The notes under the pieces: model-generated
The model's input: only the letters and a program-made list of their open reading frames with translations
Databases searched by the model: none
Told to the model about the DNA's origin: nothing
Program-made: the position numbers and the translations under genes
Part shown: one piece after another, positions 43,376 to 50,357 of the stretch
Layout: each line of letters opens with the position of its first letter
Position numbering within the stretch: position 1 is the first letter of the stretch
NCBI GenBank assembly: GCA_047974165.1
Contig: JBKECB010000025.1
Location: 1 to 60,678, forward strand
Direction of reading: 5' to 3'
DNA length: 60,678 bases
Source: Lactovum sp047974165
GTDB taxonomy: Bacteria > Bacillota > Bacilli > Lactobacillales > Streptococcaceae

Positions 43376-44048
43376 TCTATCTTCATCTTTCTCAAAATAC
43401 ATAGGAAAGCAAAAGAATATTATAAATAACTAACATGACAAAACCTATATTAAACCTAAGATTAACATTATGCGTTGTGATTATTAACGATAATTGTTGC
43501 TTTAAAATAAGTTGTAGGCAATAAGTATAAAATAGAATTCAAAGGAACAATCATCTCTATTGTCAGCACTAAAGCCTCAACTCCAAGAATAGTGACCAGC
43601 ATTGCAGTCATTTTATTTCTTATCAAGTCAACAATGACAGAGACAAATAAAACTAAGAATAAAAGATTAAGCTAATAAAGAATACTTGTCTGTAAAACTA
43701 CTTCACTTGTTTCAATAATCTTGTCATATGTTTTTGTCTCAAATATCAGAGGCTACTTCCAATAACTCCAACCATTAAAAAAACCAGCACTGATGTAACT
43801 TACTAAAAAGAAAATAAAGTAAAGAAGAGTACCCAAGCTAAAGTAAAAGAAAAGCTTTTTCAACTGTAGCTTCTATAAAGCTGTTGGAAACATATCTTCA
43901 AGACTTAAGTTTCCAATAAAGTTTAAGCCAATAATATGGATTAATACTGTAATAAGGCAGAGAATAAAAATAGTCGGAAAGAGGTAAGCTTACATTCGAT
44001 AAATAAAGCTCTGAGCAAATCTTTCAACCATAACATTATTCAATGTGA
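43376..44048 (-). pseudogene. Decayed multi-pass membrane protein gene (possibly ABC-2-type permease)
   Basis: Minus-strand 44048-43468 is one continuous frame of 193 codons that reads as a hydrophobic membrane protein (for example FYFSLGTLLYFIFFLVSYIS and ending in LYLLPTTYFKATIIVNN). It is broken by four in-frame stops at 43990-43992 (TAA), 43873-43875, 43753-43755 and 43672-43674 (all TAG). Near 43470 the frame shifts and a last hydrophobic helix plus the charged tail FEKDEDRKK follow, to about 43376. The layout suggests an exporter permease half, but the family is inferred. The 5' part before 44048 is too eroded to read. The gene is not functional as written. Confidence 0.65.
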
Positions 44049-44286
44049 CCTTTCAATAATCAGCTTTTTATAGATTACTACTTACTTTTTATAGTACTAC
44101 ATAACTAGAATTTATTTTTTCTTCTGTAGTGGGTTGGCATTTTTATTCATCACTAAAAAACAAACATTATGATAAAAAGAAGTAATAAAGTAAGCAGTAA
44201 AACAACGAATCACAAGTTTTACTATGATAGGGTTCCTAATTTATTACATTCGTCAAGAAGAAGTATATTACTACTATTGATATAAT
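44049..44286. other. Eroded sequence upstream of the pseudogene
   Basis: No open frame, RNA gene or clear signal is visible. Short basic stretches on the minus strand may be the worn 5' end of the adjacent pseudogene. Confidence 0.5.
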
Positions 44287-44318
44287 AAAAAAGTTGACAA
44301 TTAACTGTCAACTTTTTT
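44287..44318 (-). terminator. Terminator of the relQ-nadK-rluD-type operon
   Basis: A 13-bp perfect stem AAAAAAGTTGACA/TGTCAACTTTTTT with loop of 6 overlapping the stop codon of the pseudouridine synthase gene. Confidence 0.9.
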
Positions 44319-45201
44319 ATTTTATAAGTAAGTTCATATCTTTGGGAAGCTCACTTTCTACAAAAATCTGCTTCTTTCTAAAAGGATTATAAAAACTTAC
44401 TTGATGACAATGAAGAGCCTGCCGACTTATCAAACTCATATCTCCACCATATAAATCATCTCCTAATAAAGGATAACCTAAATATGATAAATGAACTCTA
44501 ATTTGATGTGTTCGTCCAGTGTGCAGTGTTAGGTCTAATAAAGAAAGCTTATTTTTAACCTCAACTAATTGATAGCTTGTACGTGCTTCTTTTGCTTCTG
44601 ATAAACCATCAAAGCGAACCTGGCGTTCAATAATCGACCCTTCCTTTCTACCAATCGGTAGATTGATCAGAGCTTCTTTTTCTAATTTTTCATCATTTTT
44701 TACCAAGGCAAAGTATTTTTTTATAAACTTTGCCCTTTGATCAATTAAAACAGAATGAGCAAAACTATGCTTAGCAAAAACCATCAAGCCACTTGTATTC
44801 CGATCTAATCGTGTCACCAAATGAACCATTTGATTTTCATAGTTATTTGTTATTAAATAATCTGCGACAAAATTACAAATAGAACCTGCTCTTGCATTAA
44901 TTGCTGTAATTGAGACATAACCTGCAGGTTTATTAATAATTAAATAGTCCTCATCCTCATAAGCAATATCTAAAGGGTAAGCTTCAGGAACTAAATCAGG
45001 GTTTGCTAACTCATTAGGAATTTGTATCGTCAGCTCATCTCCAACAGACAAGCGGAAAATTGCATTCCTTTCTTTTCCATTAACCAAGATTTTCCCACCA
45101 GAAAATTTAATCTTAATCAAAAGCTTCCGTGAAACACCTTGTCTTTGTAATAATTTTTTGACCATCTGTTGATCAATATCAGCAATATAAGTAAATTCCA
45201 A
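44317..45201 (-). CDS. RluD-family RNA pseudouridine synthase
   Basis: The 294-residue protein has an N-terminal S4-like region and the RluA/RluD catalytic domain: NKPAG near residue 90, RLDRNTSG at 131-138 with catalytic D133, and HTGRTHQIRVHLSYLGYPLLGDDLYGG near 225-250. It isomerises uridine in rRNA or tRNA; the exact site is not known. Translation starts at TTG 45201 with GAAGGA upstream. It closes the relQ-nadK-rluD-type operon, an order conserved in Firmicutes. Confidence 0.9.
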   Translation of the reverse strand: MEFTYIADIDQQMVKKLLQRQGVSRKLLIKIKFSGGKILVNGKERNAIFRLSVGDELTIQIPNELANPDLVPEAYPLDIAYEDEDYLIINKPAGYVSITAINARAGSICNFVADYLITNNYENQMVHLVTRLDRNTSGLMVFAKHSFAHSVLIDQRAKFIKKYFALVKNDEKLEKEALINLPIGRKEGSIIERQVRFDGLSEAKEARTSYQLVEVKNKLSLLDLTLHTGRTHQIRVHLSYLGYPLLGDDLYGGDMSLISRQALHCHQVSFYNPFRKKQIFVESELPKDMNLLIK

Positions 45202-45203
45202 GA

Positions 45204-46010
45204 TTATCCTTCCCCAATAAAGCTATTTTTTACTCTTTCCCAAAAAGGAATATGAGCCCGACTTGCAAAAGCAATCGTTTTTCCATCTAGAGAAAAAGTT
45301 ACCTTTTTGATGTTTTCCATGTAAAATTCATTTTGATCAATCGTAATAAATATTTTTTGATTTTCCTCTGGATAAATGATGATATTATCTTTCTTTGCCA
45401 CAATCATTGCTGAGCCTAAAGTTCTAAAGACACGATTATTGATACTGGCAATTTCTGCCATCTGCATGGCTTCTACACGCGGATGAATGACTGCTCCTCC
45501 TACAGATTTATTATAAGCTGTTGAGCCTGTTGGAGTAGAGACAACTAAGCCATCTCCACGAAATTTTTCAAATGAAAAATCTGAAATTTCAACCTCTGCT
45601 CTCAGTGTCTCAATACCACGTCTTACTGTTGCCTCATTTAATGCATAATAGCATAGAACATCTTCATTTTCAAAATGAACTTTCACCGACAATAAAGGAT
45701 AACGTACAGACTCCTCAATTTTTTCTGCTCTCAGAACTTGTATAAGTTTATTTAACTCTGTTGACAAAAAGTCTGTATAAAATCCAAGATGTCCTGTATG
45801 AACACCTACAAATTGAATCTTATCTGTCTGCTCTTGATACTTTTGAAAAGCTGAGAGCATTGTTCCATCACCACCTATTGAGATAATAATTTCAGGATTT
45901 TTTTCATCCAGAGTAAGTTCAGGTTCTCTTAAAAGTAACTCTTTTAACTTTTTAGAGGTTTCTTGCGAGGCTTTACCCTCATTATCAAAAATCCATACTT
46001 TTTTCACCAT
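45204..46010 (-). CDS. nadK: NAD kinase
   Basis: The 268-residue protein has the catalytic motif SIGGDGTML at residues 44-52 and the second family motif DGLVVSTPTGSTAYNKSVGG near 150-170. It phosphorylates NAD to NADP. It overlaps the end of relQ by 7 bp and ends 2 bp before the pseudouridine synthase start, so the three are translationally linked. Confidence 0.94.
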   Translation of the reverse strand: MVKKVWIFDNEGKASQETSKKLKELLLREPELTLDEKNPEIIISIGGDGTMLSAFQKYQEQTDKIQFVGVHTGHLGFYTDFLSTELNKLIQVLRAEKIEESVRYPLLSVKVHFENEDVLCYYALNEATVRRGIETLRAEVEISDFSFEKFRGDGLVVSTPTGSTAYNKSVGGAVIHPRVEAMQMAEIASINNRVFRTLGSAMIVAKKDNIIIYPEENQKIFITIDQNEFYMENIKKVTFSLDGKTIAFASRAHIPFWERVKNSFIGEG

Positions 46011-46651
46011 TTTCTCTCCTCATCCGAAAGACGCTCTCTTTCTCCATCAAATAAAAGTTGAGCTTCTTGTATTTCTTCACGAATACTTGACATTTCTCGG
46101 TCTAGCGCAAAAGCAATCTCAGCTGTCACTGTTAATCTCTCTCGAATATTTTGGGGAATTTTTCTCTCATATTTATAATTTAGAGAATGCTCAATAGTTG
46201 CCCAAAAATTCATCGCCAAAGTACGAATCTGTATCTCAGCTAAAACTTCACGATGACCATCCATCAAATCAATCGGATACTTTACAATTACATGATAGCT
46301 CCGATAACCTGATGCCTTTTGATGATTAATATAATCTCTTTCTTCAATGATTTCAAAATCTTTACGTCGCCGTAAAATCTCAAGAACATCATAGATATTT
46401 TCTACAAATTGAACCATAACCCTAACACCTGCAATATCTTCCATCTCATCAATCTGATCCACTGTATAACCTCGACGATGAGCTTTTTCTCTGATTGAAT
46501 CCAGACGCTTCACTCGTCCTGTCACAAATTCAATAGGAGAATAAATATTTTTTTTCTGATATTGTTTTCGAACTCCCCTAAGCTTAATTTTTAACTCACC
46601 TACTGTTTGAACATAAGGGTCTAAGAACTCTTCCCATTGCTGTTTATTCAT
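46004..46651 (-). CDS. relQ: RelQ, small alarmone synthetase
   Basis: The 215-residue protein has only the synthetase domain of RelA/SpoT enzymes: GRVKRLDSIREKAHRRGY near residue 43, EMEDIAGVRV near 68, YRSYHVIVKYP near 117 and EIQIRTLAMNFWATIEHSLNYKY near 138. There is no HD hydrolase and no TGS/ACT part, matching RelQ (YjbM). It makes (p)ppGpp. It heads the operon with nadK, a conserved association. Confidence 0.92.
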   Translation of the reverse strand: MNKQQWEEFLDPYVQTVGELKIKLRGVRKQYQKKNIYSPIEFVTGRVKRLDSIREKAHRRGYTVDQIDEMEDIAGVRVMVQFVENIYDVLEILRRRKDFEIIEERDYINHQKASGYRSYHVIVKYPIDLMDGHREVLAEIQIRTLAMNFWATIEHSLNYKYERKIPQNIRERLTVTAEIAFALDREMSSIREEIQEAQLLFDGERERLSDEERKW

Positions 46652-46748
46652 CTTTTCTCCTCTTTTTTTAAAATTTAGCTAGCTTATTACTGTGATTTTT
46701 CAATTATTATGTTACAATCAAACTATATTTTAACATAGAAAGTTTAAT

Positions 46749-47339
46749 ATGCCGACACATCTTGAAATAGAATACAAATCTCTTCTCTCACTTTCTGAAT
46801 TTGAAAAACTTGAAACTCTTTTTAGTCACGTTAAACCCATTCAGCAAGTTAATTACTACTTTGACAGTGAGGATTTAATTCTCCGTGAAAAGCGACTCGC
46901 TTTGCGAATTCGTTGTTTTTCTGAATCTGCTGAACTAACCTTAAAAGTTCCTCAAGAAGTTGGAAATATTGAACATAATATCGAACTGCCATTAAAAGAA
47001 GCAAAAAGATTCATCAGTCAAAAATCGCTCCTAAACGGAAAGGAAGATATCTCAGAAATTATTAATCTTATCAAATCTGCAAATGTCGATCTTAATTCGA
47101 TTACCTGTATTGGCTCTTTAAAAACAATTCGCCGTGAATATCAAATGCCTATCGGACTTGCAGCTTTAGATCAAAACGAATATCTTGGAACTTCTGATTT
47201 TGAGTTTGAACTCGAAGTTAAAGATAACCAAAAAGGACAGGAAGATTTTCTTTCTTTTCTAGAAAAAAATAACATTGAGTTTCGATATGCTCGTAGTAAA
47301 GTTGTTCGATTTTTGGACACATTAAGATATAAAAAATAA
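46749..47339 (+). CDS. CYTH domain protein (YjbK-like triphosphatase family)
   Basis: The 196-residue protein starts with the CYTH signature EIEYK (residues 6-10) and continues with YFDSEDLILREKRLALRIR, typical of triphosphate tunnel metalloenzymes. The usual activity is hydrolysis or cyclisation of triphosphates, but the substrate of this bacterial group is unsettled. It is divergent from relQ, as in many Firmicutes, which suggests a link with nucleotide metabolism. A -10 TACAAT (46713-46718) is upstream. Confidence 0.88.
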   Translation: MPTHLEIEYKSLLSLSEFEKLETLFSHVKPIQQVNYYFDSEDLILREKRLALRIRCFSESAELTLKVPQEVGNIEHNIELPLKEAKRFISQKSLLNGKEDISEIINLIKSANVDLNSITCIGSLKTIRREYQMPIGLAALDQNEYLGTSDFEFELEVKDNQKGQEDFLSFLEKNNIEFRYARSKVVRFLDTLRYKK

Positions 47340-47367
47340 GAGAGGTTAGCTACCTGTCTTATTTTTT
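47331..47367. terminator. Bidirectional terminator between CYTH gene and ylbG
   Basis: AAAAATAAGA and TCTTATTTTT enclose an inner AGGT/ACCT pair, between two convergent genes. Confidence 0.85.
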
Positions 47368-47660
47368 TCTTTCAATTCTTCATTTATTTCTTCAAAAGAA
47401 ACTGAAAAATCCTCTGATAAGGTTGACATTCTCCCTAATTTAATATATTTAACAAAAGGTATTTTTTTTAGTTTTCTCACAATATCTAAAGATTTTTTTA
47501 AATCTACATAAATACATGCATAACTTTTTTGACTACTAATAAAAACAATATCTCCAAATTTTGATAATTCTGGAATATTCTTTTTCCCTCTTACAAATAC
47601 ATAAATAGGTTGACGTTCATGTATTTCAAATACTTTTAAATCTTCTGTGATACAATTCAC
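47346..47660 (-). CDS. ylbG: YlbG family protein (DUF2129)
   Basis: A 104-residue protein with the YlbG pattern: an early IYVFVRGKK, then FGDIVFISSQKSYACIYVD and LKKIPFVKYIKLGRMSTL. It is soluble and of unknown function. It lies 19 bp after clpP on the same strand; Streptococcaceae often keep the two together. Confidence 0.85.
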   Translation of the reverse strand: MNCITEDLKVFEIHERQPIYVFVRGKKNIPELSKFGDIVFISSQKSYACIYVDLKKSLDIVRKLKKIPFVKYIKLGRMSTLSEDFSVSFEEINEELKEKNKTGS

Positions 47661-47679
47661 TCCCTTTCAGAAAAAATTT

Positions 47680-48276
47680 TTATTTCAAATCATTACGTAC
47701 CATGATTTCATCAATAAAACCATACTCTAGTGTTTCTTCAGCAGTCATCCAGTAATCACGCTCACAATCTTCGTGTACTTTTTTAAGTGCCTTTCCTGAA
47801 TTTTCAGAAAGAATCTTCTCTAAACGATTACGTGTTTTTAAGATATTTTCAGCAATAATCGCAATGTCTGATTGTTGAGTTCCAGAACCAGCACCTCCCA
47901 TCGGCTGATGAATCAAGTATTCTGCATTTGGAAGCATAAATCGTTTCCCTTTAGTTCCACTTGAAGCAATAACTGTTCCCATCGAAGCTGCCATCCCCAT
48001 GACAATTGTTTGAACATCTGATTTAATAAAATTCATCGTATCCACAATCGCAAGTCCAGCACTTACTGAGCCACCAGGACTGTTAATATAAAGATAAATA
48101 TCCTTTGTATGATCTTGAGCATCTAGAAAAAGAAGCTGAGCAATCACAGCATTTGCCATTCCATCTTCTACAGGACCTTGTAGCATAATAATACGATCTT
48201 TTAAAAGACGACTATAAATATCATACGCTCGTTCTCCACGACTAGATTGTTCAATTACTGTTGGTATTAGTGTCAT
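47680..48276 (-). CDS. clpP: ClpP, ATP-dependent protease proteolytic subunit
   Basis: The 198-residue protein has the catalytic serine S98 in GMAASMG and histidine H123 in LIHQPMGG, with the aspartate in the region after residue 165. The oligomer degrades proteins unfolded by ClpC, ClpX or ClpE. A perfect CtsR operator overlaps the promoter -35, tying expression to heat and misfolding stress together with ctsR-clpC at the other end of the window. Confidence 0.96.
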   Translation of the reverse strand: MTLIPTVIEQSSRGERAYDIYSRLLKDRIIMLQGPVEDGMANAVIAQLLFLDAQDHTKDIYLYINSPGGSVSAGLAIVDTMNFIKSDVQTIVMGMAASMGTVIASSGTKGKRFMLPNAEYLIHQPMGGAGSGTQQSDIAIIAENILKTRNRLEKILSENSGKALKKVHEDCERDYWMTAEETLEYGFIDEIMVRNDLK

Positions 48277-48307
48277 ATTTTATTCTCACTTTCATTTCAA
48301 TAATTTA

Positions 48308-48337
48308 ATTATAACCTAAAGGTCAAAAAAGGTCAAA
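48308..48337 (-). promoter_or_regulatory. clpP promoter with CtsR operator
   Basis: Minus-strand TTGACC (48331-48336), 17-base spacer and TATAAT (48308-48313). GGTCAAA-AAA-GGTCAAA (48321-48337) is an exact CtsR box covering the -35 and spacer. Confidence 0.9.
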
Positions 48338-48341
48338 GATT

Positions 48342-49607
48342 TTATCTCCAACGGCTTGAATGTTCCCGCCTCTTTTGTAAAGCTTGTGCTTCTACACTTA
48401 ACTCTAAAAGTTTCTCATGAGCAGAAGCATTTAATGCTAAAGCCACACCAATAGATAAGACAAAAACAGAAGATCCTCCTTGAGATAAAAAGGGAAAGGT
48501 TACTCCTGTCTCAGGAATCAAGCCAATCGCTCCACCAACATTAATAAAGGTCTGAACTAAAAACATCGTACTTACACCAATACAAATCAAAGAGTTAAAT
48601 GAATTTACAGCACGAATTCCTACCATCAAAATTCTTAAAATCAAGAAAAATAAAATTCCCAAGACAATAAATCCACCAAGAACTCCTAATTCTTCTACAA
48701 CAATCGGGAAAACAAAATCCGTTGAGGCAAAAGGAAGATAACCTTTCTTTTCAATTGAGTTTCCAAGACCAAGACCTGTCCAACCACCATTTGAAATCGC
48801 ATAGTAAGAATTTGCTAACTGCTTTCCATAACTTGTCAATCCTGAAAAAGGGTCTACCCAAGCTTGAAAGCGATTATTTAAATAAACAAACTTTGAAATA
48901 GATGCTGGAATCAACTTTCCCTTCGTTATGTAAATCAATAAAGTTATAAAGCCAAAAATAAAGATTCCTATTCTAAAAAAACCAGTTGTCCATTTAAAAG
49001 AAATTCCACTTGCTCCCATCATAACTAAAGCAATTAAAATACAGATAATTGCATTTCCTAAATCAGGCATGATAACAACAGCTGTAATCAAAAATACAAT
49101 CCATCGTCTCCAACCACTAAACATATTGTAAAAGAAACCTTTTTTTGGAAAAAGACCTTTATAATCATACATTTGGATTTTCTCTTCTTGATTAGACAAA
49201 ATCAAAGCCATATACCAGATAATAAAAACTTTTAAAAATTCAGCAGGTTGAATTGTTCCTAGTCCTCCAGGAAGTGGAATCCAACCATGTGCTCCATTAA
49301 CTGGTTCAAAAATAAAACGAGCTGCAAGTAAAAGAAGACCTTCAACGATAACAAACACTCCTAACAAAATATTTTGTTGGAATGTACGGATATTAATGCG
49401 ATAAATTAAAACAGTCATCAGTAAAGATAAAAATAAAAAGGCTGACTGCGAAATAACTTGTTTATAAACGTTTGCTCCTGCTGCAATTTGATCAGGCACT
49501 GTCACTGAAAAAACAACAATAAGACCCAAAAAGGCCATAATCAAATATGGAATAAGAATAGAATAATCTAAGAAATTTGTTTTACTAATTTTTGTAGGTT
49601 CTTGCAT
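48342..49607 (-). CDS. ftsW: FtsW, septal peptidoglycan polymerase (SEDS)
   Basis: The 421-residue protein has about ten membrane helices and SEDS signatures: AEFLKVFIIWYMALIL near 122, DLGNAIICILIAL near 186, the large outer loop with SYYAISNGGWTGLGLGNSIEKKGYLPFASTDFVFPIVVEELG near 270-310, and FPFLSQGGSS near 373. It polymerises glycan at the septum together with a class B PBP. It is monocistronic with an extended TGGTATAAT promoter 30 bases upstream. Confidence 0.92.
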   Translation of the reverse strand: MQEPTKISKTNFLDYSILIPYLIMAFLGLIVVFSVTVPDQIAAGANVYKQVISQSAFLFLSLLMTVLIYRINIRTFQQNILLGVFVIVEGLLLLAARFIFEPVNGAHGWIPLPGGLGTIQPAEFLKVFIIWYMALILSNQEEKIQMYDYKGLFPKKGFFYNMFSGWRRWIVFLITAVVIMPDLGNAIICILIALVMMGASGISFKWTTGFFRIGIFIFGFITLLIYITKGKLIPASISKFVYLNNRFQAWVDPFSGLTSYGKQLANSYYAISNGGWTGLGLGNSIEKKGYLPFASTDFVFPIVVEELGVLGGFIVLGILFFLILRILMVGIRAVNSFNSLICIGVSTMFLVQTFINVGGAIGLIPETGVTFPFLSQGGSSVFVLSIGVALALNASAHEKLLELSVEAQALQKRREHSSRWR

Positions 49608-49676
49608 TTACTGTCCTTTTACTAAAAACCATTATACCATAATCACTAAGCTTTATTATAGAAAGTACAAATTATT

Positions 49677-50273
49677 TTATTTGTCTATTCTTTTTAATTC
49701 TATTAAAATCTGATTCCTTAATTCTTCAATCGTCTGAGTATTTTCTAAGATAATATCTGTCCGTTTCATCTTTTCCTCTTGTGACATTTGTCTTTGAATA
49801 CGCTGCAAAGCTTCTTTTCTTGTTAAATTTGAACGTTTTTTCAATCTGGAAACTTGGATTTCTTGACTTGCTGTAACTAACCAAACCTCATCACAAAGCT
49901 TCTCATAATTCCCTTCAAATAAGAGTGGGATATCTAAAAATATTAACTTTCTATTTTTCTTAAGTTCTTCTTTTAGCTGATTTTTAATTTCCTCTTCAAT
50001 TATCTTATCTTGTATCTTGGCAAGCTTTTGATAACTTTTATTATCTGAAAATATAAGCTGCCCTATTTTTTTACGATTGAGTTCTCCTTCAGATACCAAT
50101 ATTTCCTCTCCAAAATACTGAACAATCTTTGTAAAAAGCTTTCCTTCTTTTTCTTGCATCTTATGAACTAACTTATCTGCATCAATTAAAAAATATCCTA
50201 AGTCAGATAAGATTTTTGAAACCGTTGACTTTCCTGTTGCAATACCACCTGTTAATCCAATTACTTTTGTCAT
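49677..50273 (-). CDS. coaE: Dephospho-CoA kinase
   Basis: The 198-residue protein has the P-loop GGIATGKST at residues 9-17 and the CoaE pattern DADKLVHKM near 31 and FLDIPLLFEGN near 109. It makes CoA from dephospho-CoA. The ATG lies six bases after an extended TGATATAAT promoter (50280-50288) with no ribosome site, so its mRNA is probably leaderless. Confidence 0.94.
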   Translation of the reverse strand: MTKVIGLTGGIATGKSTVSKILSDLGYFLIDADKLVHKMQEKEGKLFTKIVQYFGEEILVSEGELNRKKIGQLIFSDNKSYQKLAKIQDKIIEEEIKNQLKEELKKNRKLIFLDIPLLFEGNYEKLCDEVWLVTASQEIQVSRLKKRSNLTRKEALQRIQRQMSQEEKMKRTDIILENTQTIEELRNQILIELKRIDK

Positions 50274-50279
50274 TCTTGT

Positions 50280-50288
50280 ATTATATCA
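50280..50288 (-). promoter_or_regulatory. Extended -10 promoter of coaE
   Basis: Minus-strand TGATATAAT (50288-50280), six bases before ATG at 50273. No consensus -35 or ribosome site. Confidence 0.6.
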
Positions 50289-50316
50289 TGTCTAGAGAAT
50301 TTACTTAAGAAAATAA

Positions 50317-50346
50317 AAAACCCTTGGATTTTATTCCAAAAGATTT
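50317..50346 (-). terminator. Terminator of ileS
   Basis: CTTTTGGA/TCCAAGGG pairs (with G-T pairs) around a 6-base loop, flanked by A and T runs, about 12 bases after the ileS stop codon. Confidence 0.75.
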
Positions 50347-50357
50347 TTTATACTCAT

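Noticed and set aside
43468..44048. Recoding of TAG as an amino acid in the broken membrane-protein frame
   Set aside because: TAG serves as a normal stop in this window (gshF, citC, divIVA), one stop is TAA, and the frame also shifts and erodes at both ends, so decay is simpler.
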